Shown: positions 26,213 through 37,270 of the stretch, in pieces
Layout: every line of letters begins with the position of its first letter
How positions within the stretch are numbered: the stretch's first letter is position 1
Source of the DNA: Saxidomus purpurata
Taxonomy: Eukaryota; Mollusca; Bivalvia; Venerida; Veneridae
NCBI GenBank assembly: GCA_022818135.1
Contig: JAFMSR010000010.1
Location: forward strand, 29,925,240 to 29,989,239
Length of the DNA stretch: 64,000 nt
Direction of reading: 5' to 3'
The notes under the pieces: model-generated
The model's input: the letters and a program-made list of their open reading frames with translations, nothing else
Databases searched by the model: none
What the model was told of the DNA's origin: nothing
Program-made: the position numbers and the translations under genes

Positions 26213-26494
26213 AAGTTGGCAAGTGTCAGATAGAATATAAGGACAAATTAGTTTTTTCCCTTTTATTAACTTCAGTACAAGGAAGATTTTCACACAGTAT
26301 GTGGGTACTGACTAGATATTTCAGAATATAGAAAAAAAGTACTTTTGAAAAAAATGTTAGTTAGGCTAGTTTCGCGTTGAGCCCTCGAGATATACATCCG
26401 TATAACACTATAACGACTGACATTATTCAGTGATAAAGTATATCAAACAGATATAATGCACACATGTCTCATTGTTCAAAACCTTTTGCGTAGT

Positions 26495-26500
26495 TTTATT
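26495..26500 (-). promoter_or_regulatory. polyadenylation signal overlapping the stop codon
   Basis: The sequence CAATAAAAC places AATAAA across the last Gln codon and the TAA stop. If used, the 3' UTR would be only about 15-30 nt. It would also end before the TIR element that stops at 26387. Confidence 0.45.
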
Positions 26501-27980
26501 GCCTCCTATTGCGACCTCTGTTTGCCTGTGGCAATAACCCGAGGAATTCAATGGCTCTCTGCTTTACCAAATCCGGTACTGATTCGTCATTCCTTAAGAA
26601 GGTTAGCTTTTTTCTGAAAGCGTCATTTACGACAAACGTCCCATTCTGATAATTTTCCAGGACAGTGCTGAGCCTTTCGTATGCGATCTTCCAGTACAGA
26701 GACACAACGACGGGATGGTAATTACTTGATGAAAGTCTCAGTCTATCTATGACCATTTTCTCAGATGCTGAAAGTTCTTCTGTTCTGGTATCTCTTGTAT
26801 ACTTCCGTGGTATTTGGTCAAGAATCCCCGATTCGTATTTCTGCAAAAGACTTTTAGCATTTCTCTGTACGCGTGTTGGAACATCCGGATTATTTGCTAA
26901 GAACTTCAGCTTCAGGATGGCGATTGTTATGCAGTAATTTGTGTTTGCATTTAATTTTTCAATGTTATCGTTTACTTCTTGTTCTACAATCTTCCAGTGC
27001 ATAGATACTACGACAGGATGGTAGTTACTTGAAGACAGCTTCAACCTCTCTAAGACCATTTTCTCAGATGCTGAAAGTTCTTCTGTTCTGGTATCTCTTG
27101 TATACTTCCGTGGTATTTGGTCAAGAATCCCCGATTCGTATTTCTGCAAAAGACTTTTAGCATTTCTCTGTACGTGTGTTGGAACATCCGGATTATTTGC
27201 TAAGAACTCCAGCTTCGGGATGGTGATTGTTATGCAGTAATTTGTGTTTGCATTTAATTTTTCAATGTTATCGTTTACCTCTTGTTCTACAATCTTCCAG
27301 TGCATAGATACTACGACAGGATGGTAGTTACTTGAAGACAGCTTCAACCTCTCTAAGACCTTTCTTTCTGCATCAGCAAGTTCTTCAACAGTTGTATTTC
27401 TGTCATATTTTCGTGATACTCTGTCCAGTATAACCGATTCATATTTCTCCATGAGTGTATGAGCAATACCTTTAATGGCGGCTGGAACACCAGGATGGTT
27501 CGTAAAGAACTTTAGCTTCGGAACTGGTATCGTCATGTTATAATCATGGTTCGCATTTAAGTTTTCTATGGCTTCTTTCATCTCTTGTTCTTCGATTTTC
27601 CAGTGTAAGGTTACTACTGTGGGTGGATATTTTGGTTCATCTTCAGACAAAAGTTTCAAGCCTTTGATGATCTGATACTCGGTCTTAGATATATACACGA
27701 GTGGAGTATCCGCAGGGTATTTCTCTTGTATATCGCTAGTAACAATTTCAACAATTTGTCGTTTGATTCTGATTGCATCATTTTGCAGTTGCTCAGATCC
27801 ACAGTGCTCTATGTCGCTAAGCTTGAAGAGAAGGCCACGATCTGGATTAAACTTGGCAGGGTCTTCAAGCTGTTCTTCAATTGACTTCAGATAACTGTTC
27901 CATGACTGATTCTTTAAGCGTTTAATCGCATCCGGGAGATCAGACATCTCTTTCGCTGTTGTGTCGTTCAGCGCTTTAAT
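26496..27980 (-). CDS. exonuclease gene exon 6 (101-residue repeat region)
   Basis: A 1485-bp terminal exon opening IKALNDTTAKE after TTTGTAG. After a diverged leading unit it holds repeats starting near YPPTVVTLHWKIEEQE, NYHPVVVSMHWKIVEQE (twice) and NYHPVVVSLYWKIAYER, each with WKI, a NIEKLNAN-type helix, PKLxFLxNxPxVP and KYESxILDxxxRKY blocks. The last unit is diverged and the tail is basic (RGRNRRQ). I recognise no named domain; the units look all-helical. The stop TAA overlaps an AATAAA polyadenylation signal (26500-26495). Confidence 0.9.
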   Translation of the reverse strand: MKALNDTTAKEMSDLPDAIKRLKNQSWNSYLKSIEEQLEDPAKFNPDRGLLFKLSDIEHCGSEQLQNDAIRIKRQIVEIVTSDIQEKYPADTPLVYISKTEYQIIKGLKLLSEDEPKYPPTVVTLHWKIEEQEMKEAIENLNANHDYNMTIPVPKLKFFTNHPGVPAAIKGIAHTLMEKYESVILDRVSRKYDRNTTVEELADAERKVLERLKLSSSNYHPVVVSMHWKIVEQEVNDNIEKLNANTNYCITITIPKLEFLANNPDVPTHVQRNAKSLLQKYESGILDQIPRKYTRDTRTEELSASEKMVLERLKLSSSNYHPVVVSMHWKIVEQEVNDNIEKLNANTNYCITIAILKLKFLANNPDVPTRVQRNAKSLLQKYESGILDQIPRKYTRDTRTEELSASEKMVIDRLRLSSSNYHPVVVSLYWKIAYERLSTVLENYQNGTFVVNDAFRKKLTFLRNDESVPDLVKQRAIEFLGLLPQANRGRNRRQ

Positions 27981-30822
27981 CTACAAAAAGAAACAACAGT
28001 ACAAATTTAACCATACTATATGCAAATAGACACTGTTGTCTAGCAAACACTGTCAGGTCTATATAATGAGGTATATTTTATATTTTTACAAATTTATGTA
28101 TGCTGAATACATACATTTTGTTTGTATTAATCATACTTATAGACATTTGTTAGTGTTGTAATGTTAAATGCAATTTGTTACTGTTGCTGCTGTTATTATT
28201 TAGCGACATCGCAGTAAAGGTATATCAAAACAAAAGTGTCAAAATGTGTAAAAAAAATCCTATTACCATTGCCACAGTGGAAAATGTGATGGTAATCAGA
28301 ATCTTGATTAAGTTTGTGAAAAATGATATTCTAAGTGAGGTAGCGGAAATTAAAATGTGTTAGAACTTCGACAGTTGAAAGGGACAAAAGGGTAGTTTCA
28401 TTACTCACATGATCAAATTATATCAAAATTTGTAAAGATGTGATATATATATATATAGCATAGATATAAGAGGACATATTGAAAGTAGGAGATGCCAATA
28501 AGGCAAATTTTTAACAATTACTACGTATCTTAAGCGTTCTGGCTGGTAGTCAAAATATCCCGGCACGCGCACATTATCTAAAGAGAAAGTCGTATAAAAT
28601 AGAACAAAGTTAACAAGTAATCACATGTTATATAAAAGTTTGTAACCAACCTCATCTTCGTCAGTAATGGTAGTTAAATCCGTCTCAAGGTTGTACTTTG
28701 TAACCATCTGCTGTATCACTTCATTTCTGATTTTCATGTTTCTGTCCTTGCGACGTTGTTTTATATCTGGATCTATCTCAAATTCAATTTCTTCATGAAC
28801 CCTTTCATGAAATGAGTCACCAAGTCCATTTTCCAAGATATACCTGTAAATTACATTTTACTTTGTACTAGTAAGTTCATAAATCAAGTAATTTTACAAA
28901 ACAGTATTGCTTGTTTGCATATACATTTTCCGAACTTCAAGCAGCGAGTTTTCCCCTTTATACTTACAGTATCTCCGGCAGCAATTTTTAAATTTCATTG
29001 TTAACATATTAACACGGTACTTCGACGGTCATGTAATATCGTATGAAGATGATCCCAACTAGACAATTGTCGTGATGGTATTTCGGATTTACAGAACTAT
29101 GAATATTCATTGAAAAACCATCACTGTTAATCGTTAGATGACAGTTGAAAATAATTATGGTTAGTTCAAGGCATTGTTTGTGCGGTGAACAAATACACAA
29201 TAACCAAGAAATAATTGCACAGAAAATAGCATGTGAGCCTAATGTTTACAATTTAAAAATTTACACATAAAAATTATCTGACAAAATAAGAGGATGGTTC
29301 TTAAATGTTGAGATCCTAAATTTTATAATTGTTTAATATACTTTTTCTGTGTTTCATAGACCTCTGGAATCAGGACTGTCACATCTCCACTAGCATAATC
29401 TAACATTTCTTGCGTCATAGGTCTTTTAGCCCAGAAATCTCCAACATGTTTGTTCCATTTCATCTAAAATACACCTGTGCAGTGCAATATACAGAGTGAC
29501 AAACAGCCAAATTAAACTTTCACAGATAACATACGATATGTTTGTTAGGTTGACTGATTGCCTGTGTATGGACTAGGATTAATCAACAGAAACGAGATCT
29601 CTGCAGGTATTGCAAAGAACGTTTAGCAAATTGTTGCTTAGAATTGAACAAATATTGCAATGATTTGTTTCGTTGAAATAGCGCACTATTTCAGAAGGTA
29701 TGTTTATCATGCACCTAACGGCATATAAAATGTCAATTCAACACTAAATAGATGCGATCATCTTTTTCAGGTAAGTGCATGAGCAGCTGGTAAAAGACAC
29801 TTAGTATTATTCTATGATTGTGATGCACATTGTTCAACAATTGACTAATATGTCCAGTTAACTAGTACTATAGGCTGGTTTGCACAGTGACCCAAACTTA
29901 CATTAATTGTAATCAGTCTTGCTTTACTTGATATAATATCAGAAAATTAGTTCCTCCTGATTTTATTGTTTCGCATTATTCGTTCTTACCTTCACGTCTT
30001 CCTTGCCCTCGTAAACGTCAGCATGTTCTGAATACAGCTCGCAAATCTCGGCTAGTTTAACCCTCGATGGGAGCTTCCTCCCTTTATGCTCTTGGATCAC
30101 GAGATGTGCTACCTGAGTTAAAATAATTCAACTTTAAAAGTTAGTGATGTAATCTAATTTCAATTAATTTTTATTAGTTTTTTTCTTTATACACACATCT
30201 TAATGTAAAAGTTGTAGATTATTTTCTTATCAAACTTAGATTTGTTAATAATTAACCGATATCTAAATTGGATTTAGAAAAAGATACTTGACAGTATTTG
30301 CTCTTAATAGATTTAATTACCTGTGTGTCGAAAACATTTTCAAGTCTGATACCAAACTGGTAGTACAGAGCTGCACTGTCCCCTGAACACGACTGAATTA
30401 CCTGAAAATAATAACAATGGGGATATATGTTTTCAATCCTAGAGAAATATTCTGAAACACAGCCTTAACGACGATGTGTATTTTGCTTAGACATGCTCTT
30501 TTAATTTCAGTACTACAAGAATGCAGTATAACGCTTTATTCATGCACTACATTACCTTAACAATATCCTTCGAAGTTAGAATTGAAGTTAGACCAGTCTG
30601 CTCAAAGAATGTTCTATCCTGAGCTCCATTTTTCATTACGTCGAATAAGTAAACGTTTCCGTCAAGAGTACCAATCTGCAGCAACGTAAGAGGTCCGTCT
30701 TTGCCAAGCTGTACGCCTTCAGAATCAAGAGCAATCAACTCTTCTTGTTGAAGATGTCTCACTGCATCTTTACACTCTCGTATGTTTTCGGGTGAGAAAA
30801 GGGTTGGTGATGGAGATGCCAT
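26496..30822 (-). CDS. EXD1/Egalitarian-like DEDDy 3'-5' exonuclease-domain protein (6 exons)
   Basis: Six minus-strand exons join to 756 codons plus stop: 30822-30556, 30401-30321, 30112-29990, 29463-29342, 28843-28651 and 27980-26496, each with GT-AG borders and compatible phases. Residues about 20-210 form a DnaQ-like 3'-5' exonuclease domain. Motif I is D33-S-E35 in LIALDSEGVQLG, motif II is N111-x2-D114 in GIRLENVFDTQ, and motif III is Y180-x3-D184 in MLDYASGDV, so all DEDDy metal and catalytic residues are present. Residues about 270-756 hold 101-residue repeats. The family includes EXD1 (piRNA biogenesis; mouse EXD1 is reported as a catalytically dead RNA adaptor) and Egalitarian (mRNA localisation). 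Intact motifs here suggest a possibly active RNase, but orthology is not shown. No signal peptide or membrane segment is seen. The start at 30822 gives a short leader before the domain; unseen upstream exons remain possible. Confidence 0.9.
26700..27660 (-). repeat. 303-bp coding tandem repeat (101 residues)
   Basis: Anchored at G 26751, 27054 and 27357, the spacing is exactly 303 bp. The copies 26751-27053 and 27054-27356 differ at only five positions by my count (about 98% identical), while the flanking units are much more diverged. This implies a recent duplication or gene conversion inside the exon. Confidence 0.92.
28651..28843 (-). CDS. exonuclease gene exon 5 (charged linker)
   Basis: A 193-bp exon from GTATATC after TTTACAG to GAG before GTTGGT. 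It encodes YILENGLGDSFHERVHEEIE and a basic KQRRKDR stretch, a charged helical linker between nuclease domain and repeat region. A start at the internal Met of LENGLG is not needed. Confidence 0.85.
29342..29463 (-). CDS. exonuclease gene exon 4 (motif III)
   Basis: A 122-bp exon starting at an internal ATG codon after TATTTTAG. It encodes WAKRPMTQEMLDYASGDV with the motif III Tyr and Asp, and ends mid-codon before GTATAT. The split codon is completed by exon 5 to give Lys-Tyr-Ile. Confidence 0.88.
29990..30112 (-). CDS. exonuclease gene exon 3
   Basis: A 123-bp phase-0 exon, residues 117-157, starting VAHLVIQEHKG after AACTCAG and ending EGKEDVK before GTAAGA. It forms the helical stretch between motifs II and III. 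Confidence 0.88.
30321..30401 (-). CDS. exonuclease gene exon 2 (motif II)
   Basis: An 81-bp phase-0 exon, residues 90-116, preceded by TTTTCAG and followed by GTAATT. It encodes VIQSCSGDSAALYYQFG and then the N-V-F-D of motif II. It is too short to stand out as an ORF; it was found by the splice sites and the family pattern. Confidence 0.9.
30556..30822 (-). CDS. exonuclease gene exon 1 (start codon, motif I)
   Basis: Encodes residues 1-89 from ATG to DIVK and ends in phase 0 at AAG before GTAATG. It carries the DxE pair of motif I followed by GPLTLLQIGT, the second strand of the fold. Confidence 0.88.
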
Positions 30823-33427
30823 TGTTTATTTGTCAATAGTGCATTCAATACTAGGATCTATGTGAGAAGAAAGCATACAGATATAGACATATGTTTAGGG
30901 ACCTACTGTCAGACATTCAGTTTTAACGACAAATTTAGAACATTAGTTGAGTGATACTCACGAACGGTTGCAAAATCTCTTGTACAAGCTTATGTTAAAA
31001 GAAGATAATGCACTTTAAAAAAAGATGAATGTATTTTAACATAATACTATTATGATCAATATCAAAAATATTGTTTATTAATTTTATCGAACATTGACTT
31101 TATTGAGGCCAACTTAGACTGTATATTTTTATATTATTCAAATGTTGATTAAATCATCATTCATTAAGAAGATTTAGTAGTACTTATGTACAGTATTGTA
31201 GTTGTTCAGTATGAACTTACTAGTACGTTAGAACTTTAGTCAAAATGAAATATTCATAATTCTCTGTGAATGTACATAGAAATATCAATTTATTTATCCT
31301 TCTCATTTCAGCACTTGATATATTCTACTATGAAAATAACACATGTCATGTAAATCAACCATACAATTCACTTAGTACTGCTTACTTTACTTTATTTAGA
31401 GTATGAATAGCGCCTCATGTAATATTTCTCTTAGGGAAGGAAAAATTAATATCCTTAAGCAAACATAATTTGTAAGGAAGCATTCGGGTTTTTTTCACTT
31501 AAATCTAAGATATTATGTCTTTTGAATAATGTATAGAAATCAAACCAAAACAAGATAAGCTAACAAATAAAACAGCTAACAAATAAAACAACAAGAAGAT
31601 TAAGGCAAATGAATGCAATTGAATGACGAACCTGTTATCTGTTTTCGAACAAGGTCTGTATACAAATATGAGTATCCCATACATTAAATAGTTTTATTGT
31701 ATGTGTGCATTATTTCCTGTTTGACACGAACGTAAGAAATTTGCCATGAAATTAGTTTTATATCGCAATATGTGTTTCTGTCTGGTTTAACAAGCCTTTA
31801 TACTAGCCCTTTTCGGAAAGCTATCCAGTTTAGTTTTTATACCTCCCTTAAAAAGTAAAATTATATCATTTGATATATAAATAATAATCTTTTGTACATC
31901 CATATTTAGGTGTTGTGTCCCATCTGATACCGTGAAAGTGTCAAGTTGGGAAACTGTTAATTGTCAATAGTTTGAAATGCATTTATGCATTAGCAGTATT
32001 CAATAAAAAGACTTATTTAAAAAACCTAGACCTAACCTACGAGATAACAACACCCGCGTTATTGTGACCATCCCCCTGTCGAGCCGAATATCCTTATCAG
32101 TACGTTTGGTCGAGTTATACAAGTGTTTTTATTTTATTTTATACTAATTTATTTATTCTAGCGATTGCGAAGCAAGTTTACAACTTAGATAAATCGCTTT
32201 CGAGACTCATTCAAGATAAGACAAATCTCTAAGAGACAGAGAGAGAGATAGAGAGAGAGAGACAATGTGGAAATATATGTGTCTTGCCTAAGGACATTAC
32301 CCAAGTAACACATGTATGTTTATCAAAAATATTTTGCAAGGTTCCCTAAGCAGGCAATACTGGTTAAAATGCAATAAACTATTGCAGTTAAGGGTTATCA
32401 TTTGCTGAACGCTGATAATGGGTTAATATTTATAAAATGAATGCGATCATTGGAAGGTTTTTAAATTTTCTAGACACTATAATGATAAAAATAAAACCTT
32501 TGAATGTTCAGAAGAAAGTGAGCAAAAACTGATATCTTACTTAAATACAGTAGTATTGATCTTGAATGTTATTGCAACATTGAAGTTGATTCTTAATGTT
32601 TGTATGTTGCTTTTCACTCAAATTCATTATAAGAAGTGAATTTAAGTTAAAGACAAGAAAAACTGTGAAACAAAGTATCACAGCGGCCCTTCAAACAAAA
32701 CTGACATGTAAATATTTTGGAAATTGGTGATGGTTGATATTGATCCATGGCCCCAGAAGAATTCAAGGAGACCAAGCTTAACTTATACCTTAAGCAAATA
32801 TCAAGTATAATATGTTGAAAAGCCAACTTAAGGTATTCAGCCCATAACGGTACCCTTTTCAATACTACCTTTCAATGATTCATATTCAAGTTTTAAAAGT
32901 TTACCGTCTAATTAAAAAGATATATGGAATTTTATACACCTAGCCTCATCTTGTAAATAACTAACTTAACAGTATACCAGAAACAATAATTTGTCAATAT
33001 TCAGTAACCATTATAAAACAATTTAACATAATTTTGGTAATAAAGTATTCAGTATACACTGTAGAAATACAGTAACAACACATTCACTTATGAGCATGCC
33101 CAAATGATAGTGATGTAGATATGTTTACAAAGTTAAAAAGAATGATGAAGAAAAGGTAAAGGGATTTAAACTCAAAGAAAATGCAAAATTTATCAATGAG
33201 GCATCCATTTCACTCTGATAAATTTTGTCTGAATACTATTCTTAATATGTATATAATGGCAAAAAATTATGAACTTTTCGATCTCGATTTAAATAATCAG
33301 ACCTAAAATCAGCCATTATCCTTATTAGTTTTACATGATTGAAGATATTTAAGATTATTTGCCGTGAAATATGTTAAAATGGTTAAAAAGCTAAAAAGAT
33401 AAGTAAAACAGAAGAAAAAAAGTTTAA
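30823..33427. other. upstream of the exonuclease gene; no gene recognised
   Basis: AT-rich. The sequence before the ATG has no obvious TATA box. A (GA)n-rich tract lies at about 32229-32263. ORFs of 60-71 codons near 32.6 and 33.4 kb have no support. Confidence 0.35.
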
Positions 33428-33512
33428 TAAATTGGGTTCGGATGGGATTTGAACTCCACTTGTAAAAGAACAAATCAGACGCCTTAACCAACTACACTAC
33501 GAAGAGTACATT
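33428..33512 (-). repeat. tRNA-like SINE head or tRNA pseudogene
   Basis: On the minus strand TAGTGTAGTTGGTTAAGGCG is a good A box and D arm, followed by an anticodon-like stretch and GGAGTTCAAATCCC (B box). The T stem and acceptor do not pair properly, so I call a SINE or pseudogene. Confidence 0.6.
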
Positions 33513-33719
33513 TCTGTGGGAAAATAACGTTATAATGAGAGACGAATATATATATAGAACGACAACTCTTGCGTTTCTAGAAAAAAGACCGTGTCTGCAG
33601 TTTTCATCTCAGAAGTACTTAAATTTTCAATGAAGAGAGACGAATATATTCGATCTAGTGCTTAGTCTCCACGCACCCTTTACCTACCCCGTATTAGATA
33701 TAGCTATAGTTATTTTAAG

Positions 33720-34219
33720 NNNNNNNNNNNNNNNNNNNNNNNNNNNNNNNNNNNNNNNNNNNNNNNNNNNNNNNNNNNNNNNNNNNNNNNNNNNNNNNNN
33801 NNNNNNNNNNNNNNNNNNNNNNNNNNNNNNNNNNNNNNNNNNNNNNNNNNNNNNNNNNNNNNNNNNNNNNNNNNNNNNNNNNNNNNNNNNNNNNNNNNNN
33901 NNNNNNNNNNNNNNNNNNNNNNNNNNNNNNNNNNNNNNNNNNNNNNNNNNNNNNNNNNNNNNNNNNNNNNNNNNNNNNNNNNNNNNNNNNNNNNNNNNNN
34001 NNNNNNNNNNNNNNNNNNNNNNNNNNNNNNNNNNNNNNNNNNNNNNNNNNNNNNNNNNNNNNNNNNNNNNNNNNNNNNNNNNNNNNNNNNNNNNNNNNNN
34101 NNNNNNNNNNNNNNNNNNNNNNNNNNNNNNNNNNNNNNNNNNNNNNNNNNNNNNNNNNNNNNNNNNNNNNNNNNNNNNNNNNNNNNNNNNNNNNNNNNNN
34201 NNNNNNNNNNNNNNNNNNN
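33720..34219. other. assembly gap of 500 N
   Basis: Exactly 500 N. It lies between the exonuclease upstream region and the Helentron cluster, so linkage across it depends on scaffolding. Confidence 0.99.
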
Positions 34220-34339
34220 ATGCTGTTACATAACTTCATGTGCATAGCCATTCTAACGAAAAAGATAAAAGTCACATTTTATAGCCAATCATCATTAGTC
34301 AGAATATTTGTGATGGACACATGATAAAACATAAATACA

Positions 34340-35442
34340 AAGAGGGCCAAGGTGGCCCTATATTGCTCACCTGAGACCTACTTATGACCATAAAAGTATT
34401 ATGTGACCAAACTTCAATCCTAAACTATATATCATAAACACACACACATTATGTTTGACCTTGACTAGACAAACCTTCTGAACAATGATGATTAGCTATA
34501 AGTTGTGACTTCTAGAGTGAATTGGTCTGGTGACCTAGTTTTTAATCCCAGGTGATTTACACAATTATTTTGACCTATTTTTATGATGATTGGGTCGTAA
34601 ATGTCACCTGTATGTCATACACATGGTTTTTAACTTCAAGTTCCATGAAGATCCAAAGGTAATTGCAACCTTTATTGCGTACACAAGGTTTTCCTATGAT
34701 TTTATCCTGTGAGCTTGTTTTTGACCCTAGGGAATCAATATTCACACCTGACATAGAGTTTATAAAGATAATCTTTCTGACTAAGTTTCATGAAAATTGA
34801 ATGAAAACTGCAACCTCTATTGCATACACTAGAGATTTATGATCTGACCCGTGACCTAGTTTTTGACCCCAAATGATCGAGTTTTATGCAGATTCAACGA
34901 AAACTGCAACTTCTAATGCGTTCACCAGGTTTTCCTTTGATTTGACCTCTTGACCAAGTTTTTAATCCCTGATAATTTAAATTCAGATACGACCTATATT
35001 GTATCAAGACAATCACTATGACTTAGTTTCATAAAGATTCAATACAAAATGCAACCTCTATTGCACACACTAGCGTTTTGTATGATCTTGTTTTTAAACA
35101 AGATGATCCATATTGAAAATCGACCTAGATTTTATCAGAGCAGTCTTTCTGACTAAGTTTCATGAAGATCCAATGGAAAATGCAACCTATACTGCATACA
35201 CTCGGGTTTTCTATGATTTGACCGGGTGACATAGTTCTTGACCCAAGATAACCCAAATACAAAATAGATTTATTTTTTATCAAGGCAATCATACTGACCA
35301 AGTTTCATGAAGATCCATTGAAAAATCAAACCTCTATTGCATACACAATGTTTTCTATTTTGTGACCCCGTGATCTAGTTTTTGACCCAAGATGATCCAT
35401 ATCTCAACTCGACCTAGGTTTTACAATCTCAGGTGAGCTAAA
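34340..35442 (-). mobile_element. Helentron/pearl-like non-autonomous element A
   Basis: On the minus strand the 5' end reads TTAGCTCACCTGAGA (35442-35427) and the 3' end carries the inverted copy TCTCAGGTGAGCAA. After it come the stem-loop AGGGCCACCTTGGCCCT and CTTTGT. Between them are about six to seven diverged units of 150-165 bp with phrases such as GACCTAGTTTTTGACCC and AAGTTTCATGAAGATCCA. Subterminal inverted repeats, a tandem core and a 3' stem-loop are the hallmark of HINE/DINE-1-like and bivalve pearl elements. No Rep/helicase ORF is present. Confidence 0.75.
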
Positions 35443-35451
35443 ATAATGTTG

Positions 35452-35632
35452 TTTCGTGGCCACAAGATATTAAAATGAAAAACAAAAAAGCAATCGCATG
35501 GCCACGAGAAATAAAGAAAGAAGAAAAACTACCGCGTGGCCACGGAACCAAAAATACGAAAAAAGAAAGAAAAGAAAGAAACAAAAAACAAAACAAAAAT
35601 TATATCGCGTGGCCACGAGATAATTTTATTAA
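35452..35632. repeat. cluster of four CGTGGCCACG palindromes
   Basis: TCGTGGCCACAAGA, GCATGGCCACGAGA, GCGTGGCCACGGAA and GCGTGGCCACGAGA occur near 35454, 35496, 35534 and 35608, separated by A-rich spacers of 30-65 bp. Each core is self-complementary. It adjoins the 5' end of Helentron element A. Confidence 0.8.
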
Positions 35633-37270
35633 ATAAAACACGTGTCCCCCATGATCTTCTGATTGCAAATGTTTTATTTTGGACCGTTGGCCTATATGAA
35701 CAAAACATAAAATAAACTTGAAAGGCAATGAGATGATTTATAATTAAAAAAACTTGTCCATTCTGTTCTTTTTTAAGAACGGACATAGGCAACACAATTT
35801 ATTGACAGTATTTATGAATATAAAAATTTACTAAATAAAAAAGAACGTATCTGCTTTACTGAAATACCTTTACTTAATGGTAAAATAACTTAGTACATTA
35901 AATTCAGAATAGTATGCCAATGACGTAACAGATGCATTACATGCGATTGCAGTCAATGCATTTATATGTAAAGCATGCGTACAACGATTACAGTCCGTGA
36001 AATTATTCAACACAAAAATTCGTGATACAGTATTAAAGGGAACAACGAAAAATAATACAGAAAAATGGAATGATAATCAAATAAAACCTCTTACCAGATG
36101 GAAAAAGGAAGTGATAACAAATATCAATTAATACGCAGCATTACATTGGATAAAACATGTTTTTCATACCACTGCAAGGCAGTCGAAGACAAAGACAGAA
36201 CGTGGCAAAACAAGCCCGTTGTAAAACCTTGTCCTATACATATATAATGCCGTTCGTTACAGTTTGAAAATGTGTTGTCATCTTCTTTTACACTCTGCAC
36301 TAAGCAAACACATTGCCGTTATGTCGTTAATAGCTAAACTGCAGAGTGTGCCACGTCTGCTACATTTTTCCTCATAGTTTGAGAATTCCTTCCTCTGTGT
36401 GAAAGTCTTGGGTTGTCGTGAGTGATGGTGCTAAGAGGAAACTTTATTTATTTTGTTTAAAAAACTTAATGCGGTGAATGTAGCATGGAAATAGTTTAGA
36501 TGCGCAATTATACTAAAATGTAATTATGGTATTCTTCGGAAGAATAAAGTTAAACTTAAAACAAAAATTCAACATTGCTGAAAAAAGCTGTTATCCTTCG
36601 CAAACTGAGACAATGAGTGTTAAATTAAAAAGCTGATTATGAAACTTTTACATAAAGATGAAATAAAGTAAAACAAAGGTTGTTTCCTCCGCCTTCTCGA
36701 AGCAGAGGAGTGTTTTCTAATTGACAAATCGAATAATTCTGTTCTACGTTCAAACAATAATTGCGAAAAGTGATCTTCATGATAAACAACGATGATGCCC
36801 ATACCCGAAATTTGCCCATACTGATTTTTTTTGCTTATTACGATATGTTTGCGCATGAACGATGTAGGGGAAGTAACTGCTACAGAAATTGGGGGTTTAT
36901 TACCGCAAGAGTGATGCTCTTGAATGATGTGTGGATTGAAAAAAGTACATTGTTTTAAAAGAGTCTATTTTCAACCAATCGCGATAAAAGAAGAAACATG
37001 AATGTCAATAACCTCTGAAAAACTAATTTTTTAATATATATTTAAAACGATACATTTGAAGAGAGTATAGTTTATGCACGCTGAGAGACAGCAGCAGACT
37101 TTTCAGGTTATAACGACCGGTTCGGAGACCATATCATCGCTTTTGCGTCCGCCATTCAATTCGCACTTAATGTCCGGTGTGTAAATCTTACATGCATGAG
37201 TCGGTTTTCTATAGGATGTGTAGCAGAGCAAAGGTCACATAATATATCTCTACAGGGGTATAGTAGGAAT
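35633..37270. other. no gene recognised; one dispersed repeat block
   Basis: A block at about 36340-36450 (CTGCTACATTT-CTCATAGTT, then CTTC-TCTGT-TGAAAGT) recurs diverged at about 48160-48260. Overlapping ORFs at 36620-36958 have no motif. Confidence 0.35.

Larger units (their letters stand above)
22690..26387. mobile_element. 3.7-kb terminal-inverted-repeat element, AGAT target duplication
   Basis: The first 26 bp, beginning CGAGGGCTCAACGCGAAAC, are perfectly inverted at the right end (26362-26387). AGAT lies directly outside both ends (22686-22689, 26388-26391). At least eight further copies of a motif near ATGCGAAACTAGTCTATGTG lie inside in both orientations (about 22934, 23056, 23099, 25933, 25972, 26160 twice, plus the termini). 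No transposase ORF is present, so it is non-autonomous or decayed. It hosts a SINE (24395-24640) and the palindromic repeat at 23785. A 4-bp target duplication fits several superfamilies and I do not assign one. Confidence 0.8.
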
